Notes: generated from the sequence alone by a model not told the origin. A stretch of DNA of 64,000 nt from Symsagittifera roscoffensis (GCF_963678635.1 NC_087063.1:74421617-74485616), one strand, 5' to 3'. Numbered from the stretch's first letter, positions 1 to 12,163 are shown. Numbers and translations: made by a program.

Positions 1-46
1 CTCAAGGCCGTGTTTTTGCGTCTAGAACTTTCACGTGGTAACAGTA

Positions 47-772
47 GTGCTGATTTAAATTAACCTGACAAAACGAGCTAAACTTGAAGTTTAAAACGCG
101 TTTTTCTCAAACTGGGTTGAGATTAGGTGGAAACTTATGAAGACAAAACTTGCCTAAAATTTTAACAGAATTATTATGGTGTAATTTCTTTTGCGAAATT
201 CAGGTGAAAATTTTGCCCGAAAAATGGGTCATCTTGGCTTTTCTTAGTTATTCAATAATTACGCCTATAATACCCAGTCGACCACAGACATGATTATATC
301 AAAGTGAGCACCTCACTTAGTCCAACAAACTTTAAGAAGCGTATAATCTGCAAAAAAAAATTGCAAACCATTTAAAAATTGTTTTTAAATAAAAAATTGG
401 TATTTTATATAGTAAAAACGACCTTTTTTGTCTATCAAACAAAAATAAATAAACTTATACAAAGTTTTGGAGAAAATATTTTCCATAAAATTTCTTGGAC
501 TACGTAAGGTACTCACTTTGATATGATCATGTCTCTGCTCGACTGGGTTTTTTGGGCGTAATTTTTGATTAACTAAGAAAAGCCAAATTGACCCTTTTTA
601 GGGGAAAATTTTTTCGCCCGAATTTTGCAAATAAATTACACCATTTTAATTCTGCCAAAATTTTAGGCAAGTTTTGTCTTGATAAGTTTTCACCTAATTC
701 AACCCAATTTGAAAAAAAGGCGTTTTAAATTTCAAGTTTAACGCGTTTTGTCCGGTTAATTTAAATCAGCAC
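47..772. mobile_element. Foldback (long inverted-repeat) element
   Basis: Two 276-bp arms (47-322 and 497-772) are imperfect reverse complements around a 174-bp AT-rich centre. The outer ends read GTGCTGATTTAAATTAACC on one strand and, reverse-complemented, almost the same at the other edge. The inner ends meet at TAGTCC and GGACTA. Mismatches are scattered and few, so the palindrome is visible at sequence level. No coding capacity is seen. It is best described as a non-autonomous foldback or MITE of unknown superfamily; no clear target-site duplication was identified. Confidence 0.85.
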
Positions 773-778
773 CGTATT

Positions 779-964
779 GCAGCTGTAATCGGTCAGGCTA
801 TGGTAGAGCAGAAGCTAGAGTTCAAAAGAGAGCTCGTCCTCACAAACTTTCATTGCCATGGCAGATTGATTACAGGATCTGAAGATCGTGAAGGTGTTAT
901 CACTATGCTAAGTGCCTCCATGAAAAATCTTTTGAGTTTCTGCAAATTGAAAATGCCAAACTAA
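779..964 (+). pseudogene. Short coding-like segment of unknown origin
   Basis: An open frame of about 61 codons begins a few bases after the foldback edge and ends in TAA. It has protein-like composition, for example the stretches EQKLEFKRELVLTN and GRLITGSEDREGVI, unlike the low-complexity frames around it. An AG precedes it, so it could be an exon or a remnant of a transposon gene interrupted by the foldback. I do not recognise the family. Confidence 0.3.
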
Positions 965-2950
965 AAATCTTAACTGTCTATGAAACTTCTATTGAATAAC
1001 TTCATGATCTACACTAGATAAGAGCGATCGAAAATTCCCATTCTGCTAAAAAAAATCGCTTCATCTTGCTATGTGGTGATTAGTTGACTGATTATGTACA
1101 GTCAATGGCGTACAACTGATTTTCTATTTATTTTCAACAAAAAATAAAGCACTTATGATCTAGTTGAGTTGTCTGTCGGAAACTTGTACACCTTTTAGCT
1201 GATATACACACAAAACTTAGCTGATATTGACTCCAGTTTCAAAAGTTGAGATCATTGCTTTTTTTCACTCGTTTTTTCTTCAGACTTTCGGAAAAAGTGC
1301 AGAATATCTATGCTATGTGTGGTTTTTTATTCAGTCATTTTTCGATTTGTTTACTAAGCTTTTTTGACAGAATTTTTTATACCATCTCTAAGCTCAAATT
1401 TAAAAAGATATTTCACCTGAGATCATTTTTCGTGAAGTTACGGGCGTTTGAAAATTGCGAAATTGGGATATTTTAAGTGCGACATATTGTGTACTTATAA
1501 CACGCGTGAAAAGCAAACTAATGCGTTCCAAACTAAATTGAGTCCAGCAATTTAATGCTATTATCACAACACGAGACGCTAAACACACGCATAGTTTTTT
1601 ACATAGCGTGTGGGGGATAAAAATGAAAAAAAAAAACTCTTTTCTTCTCAATTACTTATTATTTAACCAAAAAAAAAACTTTTCAATTGGCCTTACGTGC
1701 GGTACGAACACTCAAGGCTTTGCACTGAAACACGAGCAGTCTTGTTAACTGCTGAAATGGGAAATTATCCATCCCCACGCCATATCATTTACCTTTATAA
1801 TTGAGACTACCAGTATTCTTAAAAGTTGTGTTCATCAATTTGATGAGTTCAAAACCAAAAAAAGATTTAAGCGATAATAAGAGGGCAAGAAAAAACAAGC
1901 AAGCCAGTTTTCAAAAATTAAAAAAACAGAAGCTTCAAAAAAACTATTTGGACACAAAGCGAAAGACAAAAAGCTAAATTGGCCCTCTCATATTTCAGCA
2001 AAAAAAAAACATCTTGACCTAATTATTAGAGGATGACAGTTTGAATCCATTAATCAACAAAGTTACAAACTATTTTCGGTGGAGCAACAAAACTTTGGAA
2101 CATTTCAAACGTTTATCATCTTAAGCAGGTTCCAAGATTTTATTAGGCGTGCAATACCGCGAATCAATGGACATCATTTCAAGTTTTTCTAAGCCAGCAA
2201 TTCAAGCAGTAAAGTTATGATTTCTTTTAAGTTATATTAAAGAGTGAATCGTATTGCAAAAACTGATCAGTTTTTTTTAGCAAACTAATCAGGCGATGCA
2301 ACTTTTGAGGTATATCAAGATTGTTTGTATTGAATCTATTTACATTGTGTTGATTTTTTTCCGCAACCGACTAAATTTTCAATTTTCGAAAAATTCCCAT
2401 GCCATGAGTTGATGTAAAACATGAAATTTTTTTAAGGGAACTCATTTGTGGATTGCAAATTTTGAAATAGTCCAATCTACTTTATAGCAATAATAGTTTT
2501 GTTAAGCGAAATATTGACCTGTAGAAAGTATATGTTCCAATTTAATAACCCTTGCTACTCACAAACGTTAAAACTTGCTGCTTATTGGTTTTCTAGGTTG
2601 TATACTAACCGGCAAAAACTATTGATAAACCATCTTCATTATCGATTATTCAAACGATTGAGCTTTAATCTGTCAGAGAGTGAGTTTGTACCTCCACGCC
2701 AAAACATGTTCAACGCCTAGCCAGTATTTAATAAAATTCCAAAAAAGAAAGCTCATAATTATCCACTCATATAATTAATGAAAATGGAATTTTGAAAACA
2801 ATTTCACAAACTCAATTCATTTCAATTGTCGATAGAAAAGTAACTTAAATAACCAAAGCCAACGAGGCCGTTGGAAAAGTGTGAACGAAGTCAGGAAAGA
2901 GACCAAATTACATCATTTTAGAACTTGGTCTGAAATAATTTATCGTGATA
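965..2950. other. Intergenic AT-rich DNA, nothing recognised
   Basis: No frame with protein-like composition, no tRNA-like sequence and no copy of the repeat families found elsewhere was recognised. The few open frames are short and F/K/N rich, as expected from AT-rich non-coding DNA. It lies downstream of the minus-strand Tudor gene. Confidence 0.5.
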
Positions 2951-2956
2951 ATCTAA

Positions 2957-3387
2957 TTTAATTTCAGATCAGTTTTATCATTTGGAGGAAAGTCCAACTT
3001 TGAAGAAGTCTGATCTAAAATTATTTGTATTGTTTCGCTGGTTATTCCAAAACTCCACATATGAAACCAAAATGAGGCCGAATTGAAGCACCATTCAGTT
3101 TTTATATCTACAAACAATGAATAGGAAAAAAACGCTTCGTTCATTGACATTCGATCAAATAAATAGACCAACCAACATAAATACAGCATAAAATAGCTGA
3201 TAGGATATCAAAGTTTCATGTAAACAGAATCTACCACAAACAAACAATCAAGATCTTCACTTTGAATTTTCGAAAGTTCGAAGCTCTGAAATATTTGAAT
3301 ATTTCCCACTCAAATGATAATGTTCTGAACTAAAGCCTGAAAGGCAGATGCTAAAGAAGTAAAGTTTTGAACAACAGTCTCGTGAAT
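2957..3387 (-). promoter_or_regulatory. Probable 3' UTR and poly(A) region of the Tudor gene
   Basis: On the minus strand this follows the TAA stop. An AATAAA hexamer overlaps the stop codon (3387-3392), which would give an extremely short 3' UTR. An ATTAAA at 2957-2962 would give one of about 430 nt. Which is used cannot be told from sequence. Confidence 0.35.
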
Positions 3388-3527
3388 TTATTGACTTCCC
3401 ATCGAGCGTTTCAAAGAATCGAATTCCTCTTTCATTTGTCGCATTTGCAACTTCAAATTAGATACTTCATGAGTTAAATGGACTATTTGCTCCTTGTCGC
3501 TTCTTGAGACGTCGCCACTGGCTTTTT
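3388..3527 (-). CDS. Last exon: C-terminal coiled coil
   Basis: The exon follows a good acceptor (TTTCTGTTTCAG) and starts with two bases that complete a Glu codon left by the previous exon. It encodes 45 residues ending KRSMGSQ and TAA. Residues such as I, L, V, L, L, M, M, F and L recur with heptad-like spacing in KEQIVHLTHEVSNLKLQM and the following MRQMKEEFDSLKRSM, so a short amphipathic coiled coil is likely, perhaps for dimerisation. The upstream exon can also run unspliced to a stop at 3624, which would give an isoform lacking this coil. Confidence 0.82.
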
Positions 3528-3688
3528 CTGAAACAGAAAAAAGGTCAACGCAAATTAGGCCAAAACTTCTCGCCTCAACATCAAATCAAGTTCACGATTT
3601 TCTAGTGATAGATTTATGAAAAACTAAGCAGCGCCATATTTGACGATTCGTAGATTTTTCTCCCAAGGAAAAGTGGTAATTAATTCAC

Positions 3689-4069
3689 CATAAAAAGCTG
3701 CCATATTCCCTTCCGCAATAGGCTGCTGTTGAAATTTTTGATGATTCTCAACTGATGACGTTGGTCCATTCAGGTTTCCATTCATTTTTGGCTCTGTTTG
3801 TCTTTCGTTCGGGCTGCTTTGCCCCACAGCAACTGATGGTGGTAGCGACCTCGAAGCTGAAGACGTAATTGAACTTTCGCTCACGATTCCCTCTCTTACA
3901 CAGATGTCTAGCAAGTCTCCTTTGCTAGCAACTTCTAGGGTTCCATCATAGGCACGACGTCGCTTGTTCAACTCAGTTATTTTCAAAGTGAGCTGAGTGC
4001 TTTCCGGTTTACATATTTCTTTGAATTTTGCTATCTGCTCTGTAGTGAATTTAGTCGGGTAGTACAACC
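3689..4069 (-). CDS. Exon: end of eTudor 2 and low-complexity linker
   Basis: The acceptor is GTATTTAG and the donor is ATG|GTGAAT; the phase is 1 at both ends. The first ~63 residues (from LYYPTKFTTEQIAKF to DLLDICVREGIV) match the last part of an extended Tudor domain, the C-terminal lobe of its staphylococcal-nuclease-like fold. The core Tudor barrel is in the preceding exon. The rest is a Ser/Gln/Asn-rich, probably disordered linker. If the donor is not used, the frame continues 21 codons to a TAG at 3624. Confidence 0.88.
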
Positions 4070-4337
4070 CTAAATACCAAAAGAACTCGCAAACAAAGTT
4101 AAAAAGTGGAAATTTAATCTAGCTATCAAACTGTAGGTAGTAGCTAGTAGCAGGAAAATGTTAAAAAAACCCAAGGACTCCGAAAACAAATTAGATTTTT
4201 CTAGTCAATTTTCGAGCTGGGAAATCTGAAAACTAAAACCTATTTTTTGTATGTAAGCCCTTGCAGAGTAAACCATAGCTTAGTTATTTTCAGATAATTA
4301 ATATCCTTGTGAGAACTCTAGCTGTTTAAAAACATAC

Positions 4338-4554
4338 CTTGCATAGAGACTTTAATGGCCAATCCTTGGATAGTAGCTTGAGTGTCGGAGTCTCGGACCC
4401 AATCATCTGGGGCTGGTCTGATCTTATTGAATGGCATGTTAATCAGATCCCCCCAGTCGACCAGGAAAAGAGTGGCTGTCTTGTCCTCCCCCACACTGAG
4501 ACAGTTAGCCCTGCACCAATTGTCATGGTACAGTACACACACTAATTCCATAGG
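4338..4554 (-). CDS. Exon: eTudor 2 core barrel
   Basis: This is the clearest domain in the window. After the acceptor ATATTTCAG the exon reads PMELVCVLYHDNWCRANC, then FLVDWGDLINMPFNKIRP. It carries the canonical Tudor pattern of an aromatic in D.xWCRA, the F/L-V-D-[YW]-G-[ND] signature, and the following hydrophobic-basic strand. The W of NWCRA and the F and W of FLVDWGD are candidates for the aromatic cage that binds symmetric dimethylarginine; Asp replaces the usual Asn. The donor CAAG|GTATGT is strong. The exon starts in phase 0 and ends in phase 1. Confidence 0.95.
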
Positions 4555-4809
4555 CTGAAATATAGACCAGGCAGGCTCGTTTCCGTTTCACTCTCACGTG
4601 GGAAAACTTCGTAGAAAAAAAACTAGAGAGGGGTATGAACCCATGAGCAAAATAGTTTATGGAGAACGCAACAATTTTAACATCATGTCAAAAATTACGA
4701 CTGTGATGCGTCTCTCTTCTAATATTTTTAACGAGATCACATTTTGGCATGGATGCTGGCGTCTATGCAAAACGTCGGTCGTCCCTTTAATGATGTTAAG
4801 TCTACTAAC

Positions 4810-4953
4810 GAATGGCGCGTAGTTTGGAACTGTGGTGAGTTCGGCAACACTCCACACGGAGCAGAGAGTGTCGTAGTCTATCATGTCAGACACATGCAGA
4901 AGCAACTCATTCGGACTCACGTAGCTCATCACCTCACACTCCTTCACCTCGCC
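4810..4953 (-). CDS. Exon: N-terminal part of eTudor 2
   Basis: The exon is 144 nt, 48 codons, in phase 0 at both ends. The acceptor is GTGTGTTTAG and the donor TTC|GTTAGT. It encodes GEVKECEVMSYVSPNELLLH, which fits the first strands of an extended Tudor domain (the V-x-x-V-x-S-P-x-E/D-F/L pattern before the barrel). It ends in NYAPF, leading directly into PMELVC in the next exon, as in Tudor domains where a Pro/Gly precedes the barrel. Confidence 0.9.
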
Positions 4954-5049
4954 CTAAACACACACAATATATCACTTGGCCCAAACAACTCTAGCAGCAA
5001 ATTATTTAGAGCAACTAAATTACCTCAGTTTAATTTGGAATGATTTATT

Positions 5050-6275
5050 TCGTTTCACACACAAAAAAAACAGAAAATTGCTTAACAAAAAGCGCGCATT
5101 TATTGTTCAAATTGGCCGAAGTATCTCCAAACGCAAACCCCAAACTTTACACAAAGAGATCGTAGGTGGAAAATGTTTCAGATTTTAAGCTCACGAATTC
5201 AATGTCTTTCAGACTGTATAAAAATCCGTCAAAAATGCACGTGAAAAAGTCCGTAAAATAATCCGTCTGGAGAAAAAAAAACACGAGAACCAATTTTCCG
5301 TCACTTTTTTTGACAGTCGGAACAAAAGAAGCAGTAACAACACACCCTCAACCGAGTACTGGTTTAAAACAACACGCATTAAACATGCCAACCATTTGAA
5401 GAAGACAGAATAGACCCCATTATTGGTTCGTACCCTGGTATTGGGTCAAACCCCGTTAGGTCGAAAACAAAACTGTCGACATAAAAAGTTTTTTAAAAGT
5501 ATAAAATAAAAACCAAAATCATATGGGAAAAAAAATTGTTAAGCGATAGAAAAATGAAAAAAAAGAGAAAATATACCAGGTCAGGGTAAGTAAATTACAA
5601 AAGCGGAGAAAAAAAACACTAAAAGCAACTACAATGTAACTTGCGTTAAAATAAACAACTCTACGATGTGCCAACTAAGCTTACAAAACATAAGCAGACA
5701 AACAATAACCCGACAATTTTTTGAAACGGAATATTTCACGTTTGAGAAAAAAACAGGTCCTGTCAGATTTGATTTCAGGGCCTTTGCCGTCCCAAGCGTA
5801 TTTGTTACCTCCAGGCCAAGTTTGCCAGAGACGCAATGGAAATTGAACATATTATTAACTGAACCTTAAATCAGCATTTCTAACTTTGACCATTCTGTGA
5901 ACAAAATTTTTTACGGGATAAAACCTTGTACCCGATTGCAACACCCTAGGTTATCGCAAAAGTAATTATAGTATAAACGGTTTATATTAAATAAAAAATC
6001 ATTATAGCCTTCTTTGAAAATTATGCCGCTAAAAAACGTGTCAAATAAAAATTCATTAGAAAAAACGGACTGGAAAGAATTTGAAAACAATGAACTGATT
6101 GGAAATTTGAAAGAAAGCCGCGAATCGGAGGCCCAGCGCAGCGAGGACTTGGAAGTAACTGAAGCAACTTGTAAGAAAAGTTGTTTACGAGAAAAAAGTC
6201 TAGTTCCCGATTACAAGTCATAAGTCAAACTGCAAAAGATTAAATTTGAGCGTGCAAAAAAAATGCCAAGAGCTA
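5050..6275. other. Intron sequence with decayed repeats
   Basis: This is part of the long intron between the eTudor 1 and eTudor 2 exons. It holds a degenerate tRNA-like SINE, a decayed copy of the CCGATTGCAACACCCT hairpin element near 5927, and near 6186 a CTAGTTCCCGATTACAAG relic. No exon was recognised. Confidence 0.45.
5745..5830 (-). mobile_element. tRNA-derived SINE, degenerate copy
   Basis: Read on the minus strand it has the order box A-like (GCCTGGAGGTAAC), spacer with GGGACGGCAAAGG, then a degraded box B and TCTGACAGGACC. It matches better copies near 37.4 and 56.5 kb. Confidence 0.5.
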
Positions 6276-7177
6276 TATAAGAAACTTAACTACATTCATC
6301 GATGCTTAATTAAAACAAAAACTAGCGTTTAACGCACCTTCGGTGCTTCGAAATTTTCCGACAGCTCATGAAAAACCGCATATATTGAAAACAACATCTG
6401 CAAACTTTTAGTGTACTCTGATTGCACCCAATTACAGGGTGTGTAAGTTCGAACCTTTCATTTTTTTTATTCCCATTTTAAAAGCGTGATCTCGAAAACT
6501 TAATTGGCCTCTGGAGAAATTTCGAGGCCAGATTTGCAACCACTGAGAGCCCCCTACTATAGGGTTAGGAATCCAAAATTTTGTGAACTTTTTTAAAACT
6601 AAGTTTCCCGAAAAAAAAGAAAAAAAAACGTCTTATCTCGGAAACTAAAAGTATTTGAGCATTCATATTAAGAGGCAAGATTGGAGACGCCTAGGTGTAC
6701 GCTGACAAAAAGGTTGTATCTTCATCAAGTTAGTAGTTTCAAATTTTTTTGAATTTCTTTGTAGATATGTTCTTCGAGAAATTTAAAAAAAAAAACGTCA
6801 CACCTCGGAAACTAAAAGAATTTGAGCAGTCGCGTTTAGCAGTCGCATGTGACAAGATTTGCAACTCTTTAGCGTACCCTGACAACACAGAACTATAGCG
6901 TTGGATATTTCAAATTTCGAAAAATAATTAATTTAAACTTTCTGAAGTTTTCTGAAAATTTTTGAAAAAATCACAAAAAACGTCTTATCTCGAAAACTAC
7001 AAAGAAGTGAGCAGTCATATTTGGGGGCAAGATTCGCAATCTTTGAGAATACTCTGACAGGACCCAACTATAGGATTGGGAATTTCAGATTTTACGAAAA
7101 AAAAATTAATATAAGTTATCTGAAATTTTTTTGAGAAAATCACAAAAAACGTCATATCTCGAAAACTACAAAGAATT

Positions 7178-9160
7178 GAGCAGTCTTATTTGGAGGCAAG
7201 ATTCACAATCTTTGAGAATACTCTGACAGGAACCAACTACAGGGTTGCGAGTTTCAGATTTTTGAAAACTAATAATAATTTAAGTTTTCTGAAAATTTTT
7301 GAAAAAATCAAAAACATCGTATCTCGAAAACTGCAACGAATTGAGCAGTCATATTTGGAGGCAAGATTCACAATCTTTGAGAATACTCTGACAGGAACCA
7401 ACTACAGGGTTGCGAGTTTCAGATTTTTGAAAACTAATAATAATTTAAGTTTTCTGAAAACTTTTGAAAAAATCAAAAACATCGTATCTCGAAAACTGCA
7501 ACGAATTGAGCAGTCATATTTGGAGGCAAGATTCGCAATCTTTGAGAATACTCTGAGAGGACCCAACTATAGGGTTGGGAATTTCAGATTTTACGAAAAA
7601 AAATTAATATAAGTTTTCTGAAAGATTTTTGAAAAAAATCACAAAAAACGTCATATCTCGAAAACAACGAAGAATTGAGCAGTCATATTTGGAGGCAAGA
7701 TTCACAATCTTTGAGAATACTCTGACAGGAACCAACTACAGGGTTGCGAGTTTCAGATTTTTGAAAACTAATAATAATTTAAGTTTTCTGAAAATTTTTG
7801 AAAAAATCAAAAACATCGTATCTCGAAAACTGCAACGAATTGAGCAGTCATATTTGGAGGCAAGATTCACAATCTTTGAGAATACTCTGACAGGACCCAA
7901 CTATAGGGTTGGGAATTTCAGATTTTACGAAAAAAAATTAATATAAGTTTTCTGAAAAATTTTTTAAAAAAATCACAAAAAACGTCACATCTCGAAAACT
8001 ACAAAGAATTGAGCAGTCATATTTGGAGGCAAGATTCACAATCTTTGAGAATACTCTGACAGGAACCAACTACAGGGTTGCGAGTTTCAGATTTTTGAAA
8101 ACTAATAATAATTTAAGTTTTCTGAAAATTTTTGAAAAAATCAAAAACATCGTATCTCGAAAACTGCAACGAATTGAGCAGTCATATTTGGAGGCAAGAT
8201 TCGCAATCTTTGAGAATATTCTGACAGGACCCAACTATAGGGTTGCGAGTTTCAGATTTTTGAAAACTAATAATAATTTAAGTTTTCTGAAAACTTTTGA
8301 AAAAATCAAAAACATCGTATCTCGAAAACTGCAACGAATTGAGCAGTCATATTTGGAGGCAAGATTCGCAATCTTTGAGAATACTCTGAGAGGACCCAAC
8401 TATAGGGTTGGGAATTTCAGATTTTACGAAAAAAAATTAATATAAGTTTTCTGAAAACTTTTTGAAAAAAATCACAAAAAACGTCATATCTCGAAAACAA
8501 CGAAGAATTGAGCAGTCATATTTGGAGGCAAGATTCACAATCTTTGAGAATACTCTGACAGGAACCAACTACAGGGTTGCGAGTTTCAGATTTTTGAAAA
8601 CTAATAATAATTTAAGTTTTCTGAAAATTTTTGAAAAAATCAAAAACATCGTATCTCGAAAACTGCAACGAATTGAGCAGTCATATTTGGAGGCAAGATT
8701 CACAATCTTTGAGAATACTCTGACAGGACCCAACTATAGGGTTGGGAATTTCAGATTTTACGAAAAAAAATTAATATAAGTTTTCTGAAAAATTTTTTAA
8801 AAAAATCACAAAAAACGTCACATCTCGAAAACTACAAAGAATTGAGCAGTCATATTTGGAGGCAAGATTCACAATCTTTGAGAATACTCTGACAGGAACC
8901 AACTACAGGGTTGCGAGTTTCAGATTTTTGAAAACTAATAATAATTTAAGTTTTCTGAAAATTTTTGAAAAAATCAAAAACATCGTATCTCGAAAACTGC
9001 AACGAATTGAGCAGTCATATTTGGAGGCAAGATTCGCAATCTTTGAGAATATTCTGACAGGACCCAACTATAGGGTTGGGAATTTCAGATTTTACGAAAA
9101 AAAATTAATATAAGTTTTCTGAAAACTTTTTGAAAAAAATCACAAAATACGTCATATCTC
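7178..9160. repeat. 833-bp higher-order repeat within array A
   Basis: A block of five monomers (165+165+169+165+169) recurs with a period of 833 bp: landmarks at 7190, 8023 and 8856 are nearly identical, as are 7629 and 8462. Neighbouring monomers within a block differ more than equivalent monomers between blocks, the signature of higher-order repeat amplification. Confidence 0.88.
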
Positions 9161-9463
9161 GAAAACTACAAAGAAATGAGCAGTCATATTTGGAGGCAAG
9201 ATTCACAACCTTTGAGAATACTCTGACAGGACCCAACTACAGGAATGCGAGTTTCAGATTTTTAAAAACTAATAATAATTTAAGTTTTCTAAAAATTTGA
9301 AAAAATCACAAAAACATCATATCTTGAAAACTGCAACGAATTGAGCAGTCATATTTGGAGGCAAGATTCGCAATCTTTGAGAATATTCTGACAGGACCCA
9401 ACTATAGGGTTGGGAATTTCAGATTTTACGAAAAAAAATTAATATAAGTTTTCTGAAAACTTT

Positions 9464-10520
9464 TTGAAAAAAATCACAAAATACGCCATATCTCGAAAAC
9501 TACAAAGAAATGAGCAGTCATATTTGGAGGCAAGATTCACAACCTTTGAGAATACTCTGACAGGACCCAACTACAGGAATGCGAGTTTCAGATTTTTAAA
9601 AACTAATAATAATTTAAGTTTTCTAAAAAATTTGAAAAAATCACAAAAACATCATATCTTGGAAACTGCAACGAAATGAGCAGTCATATTTAGAGGCAAG
9701 ATTCACAATCTTTGAAACTACTCTGACAGGACCCAACTACAGGGTTGCAACTTTCAAATTTTTAAAAACTAATAATTATTTAGGTTTCTTAAAATTTTTG
9801 AAAAAACCACAAAAACATCAGATCTCGAAAACTACAAAGAAATGAGCAGTCATATTTGGAGGCAAGATTCACAACCTTTGAGAATACTCTGACAGGACCC
9901 AACTACAGGAATGCGAGTTTCAGATTTTTAAAAACTAATAATAATTTAAGTTTTCTAAAAATTTGAAAAAATCACAAAAACATCATATCTTGAAAACTGC
10001 AACGAATTGAGCAGTCATATTTGGAGGCAAGATTCGCAATCTTTGAGAATATTCTGACAGGACCCAACTATAGGGTTGGGAATTTCAGATTTTACGAAAA
10101 AAAATTAATATAAGTTTTCTGAAAACTTTTTGAAAAAAATCACAAAATACGCCATATCTCGAAAACTACAAAGAAATGAGCAGTCATATTTGGAGGCAAG
10201 ATTCACAACCTTTGAGAATACTCTGACAGGACCCAACTACAGGAATGCGAGTTTCAGATTTTTAAAAACTAATAATAATTTAAGTTTTCTAAAAAATTTG
10301 AAAAAATCACAAAAACATCATATCTTGGAAACTGCAACGAAATGAGCAGTCATATTTAGAGGCAAGATTCACAATCTTTGAAACTACTCTGACAGGACCC
10401 AACTACAGGGTTGCAACTTTCAAATTTTTAAAAACTAATAATTATTTAGGTTTCTTAAAATTTTTGAAAAAACCACAAAAACATCAGATCTCGAAAACTG
10501 CAACGAATTGAGCAGTCATA
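9464..10520. repeat. 666-bp higher-order repeat within array A
   Basis: A four-monomer block starting at 9464 is repeated from 10130 with almost no change. Its monomer types (CTACAGGAATGCGAG and CATATTTAGAGGCAAG variants) differ from those of the 833-bp block next to it, so it was amplified separately. Confidence 0.82.
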
Positions 10521-11299
10521 TTTGGAGGCAAGATTCGCAACCTTCGAGAATACTCTGACAGGACCCAACTACAGGGTTGGGAATTTCAGATTTTGCGAAA
10601 AAAAATTTAATATAAGTTTTCTGAAAACTTTTGGAAAAAAATCACAAAAAACGTCATATCTCGAAAACTACAAGGATTTGAACAGTCATATTTGGAGGCA
10701 AGATTTATAACTCTTAGAGTAATCTGACAGCACCCAACTACAGAGTTGGGAACTTCAAGTTTTGTAAATTATTTTGTTATTTGAAATTTCTGAAAAAATC
10801 TCAAAAATCGCCTTGTCTCGTTAACTAAAATGATTCGGGCATTCAAAATTGGAGGCCAAATTCGCAACCCCTAATTCGATATTGGGCTGCTTAATTTAAA
10901 CTGATAAAATAACCACTAAAATCAAATTGGAAAATCGAAAAAAAAAATTCTTAACCATTGTAATATACGATACAGCTTAAACATGCAAAAATAATGCGTT
11001 GAAAAAGCTTAAACATGGCGAGATAGTGAAGCCCGCATTTAAATATATAATAGATATTAGATTTGGCAAAAAATTTAGTTTTTTTAAATCGTAGAAAAGT
11101 TTTAAATAATGAGAAAAAATTTTCCGAACTTAATTACCCGCTTCATTGCAGCAATCAATCAAATGACATTCACTTATAGTAAAAATGAAAAAGTCCGAAG
11201 AAAAGTCCATGCTGTGAAAACTTAGCAAGCAAAAAAAGCAGACAACCGATATTCAGATAACTACAATTTCGAAGCAAAAGAATTTTCAGTCTCTAACAC

Positions 11300-11378
11300 T
11301 TAAGGCTCCTGGCCGGACTCGCACCAAGGCTATTGTCGTCCCAAGCATGTAAGTTACTTCTACGCTATGAAGGCATAC
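11300..11378 (-). mobile_element. tRNA-derived SINE copy
   Basis: On the minus strand it has the box A-like AGAAGTAACTTACATGC and, further on, the box B-like TGCGAGTCCGGCCAGGAGCC, matching the SINE family consensus here. It is degenerate. Confidence 0.5.
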
Positions 11379-11548
11379 CAGCAGCAAGAACTTGATATGC
11401 TACAAAAATAAACAGTGAATTCTGTGAACCAATTTGTTTACGAGGAAAAAGTCTCGTACTCTCTTGCAGTACCCTGGCTAATCACAAGGGTAAATATCAT
11501 TGATTTTACCCAGCTTATAAACAGAGTTACAGTAGTAAATATTCTGAC

Positions 11549-11670
11549 TTTGCTGATCTTGATGGGGTCTATGCTCTTGTTTCTGGTCCAATCTTCACCC
11601 GTCTGTGGCTTCCTTGCCATCTCGTAATCGATCATGATCTGCGGAATGGACCCCTCCTTCACGTTCTCCT
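11549..11670 (-). CDS. Exon: end of eTudor 1 and interdomain linker
   Basis: After the acceptor GTTTTAG, two bases complete a Glu codon. The frame then reads ENVKEGSIPQIMIDYEMARK, which fits the last strand and helix of the Tudor-SN-like lobe of eTudor 1, followed by a linker. The donor is ambiguous: AAA|GTCAGA (used here) and ACT|GTAACT at 11531 both keep phase 0 into the next exon; the latter adds six residues. The intron to the next exon (about 6.6 kb) contains satellite array A. Confidence 0.83.
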
Positions 11671-12163
11671 CTAAAACAATCAACATGACAAACTATCTGT
11701 GAAACAAAAAACATAAAAACTGTCGCTACTAGAAGAAACGGATAAGGACCTTTTTAAATTTAACTCCCCCTCAAACCATTCTAGGCCACAAAAACTTCAA
11801 TTTCTCGGCGTAGCCAATAACTTCAGTGTTTTTCAAAAAAAAATCAACAGAATTAGAATTGATTTTTCAGCTATTATGTCGAATATTTAAGGAAACTTGA
11901 TCTAACTGCAATGAATAAATTCTGAGTGACATATACGTTTTATGTGCGGCAAAAAGGTCTCACGTCAAAATGATTAGGAAAACGAGTTGAAGATATGAGC
12001 TCTAGTCGCCCGCCTACTCGTCCTCCTCCTTTTTGATTGATGGGTGAACAAATCAACATGCCAAACTTAACCATCAATGTCTTACGCAACTACTTTAATT
12101 CTCTGTTTTACGAGTAGTTGGGAAGCTGCCAAACGACAAGAGTTTTGTTTCTTGATGTGCTAC

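Larger units (their letters stand above)
6322..11060. repeat. Satellite array A (about 165-bp monomers) with both boundary sequences
   Basis: Tandem monomers of about 165-169 bp have a core with TATCTCGAAAACTACAA, GAGCAGTCATATTTGGAGG, CTCTGACAG and ACTACAGGGTTGGG followed by an A/T tract. The left edge (6322) reads ACTAGCGTTTAACGCACCTT, and the right flank (about 10880-11060) contains ACATGGCGAGATAGTGA and CCCGCATTTAAATATAT. The same edges occur at other arrays in the window. The first ~650 bp and the last monomers are divergent, while the centre is highly homogenised. Because 165 is divisible by three, frames stay open across monomers; these are not genes. The array sits in an intron of the Tudor gene. 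Confidence 0.95.

Noticed and set aside
7190-9113. Open frames of 85-140 codons with a repeated IFENTLTG motif
   Set aside because: They are translations of the ~165-bp satellite, whose period is a multiple of three; no start context, splice signals or recognisable protein fold.
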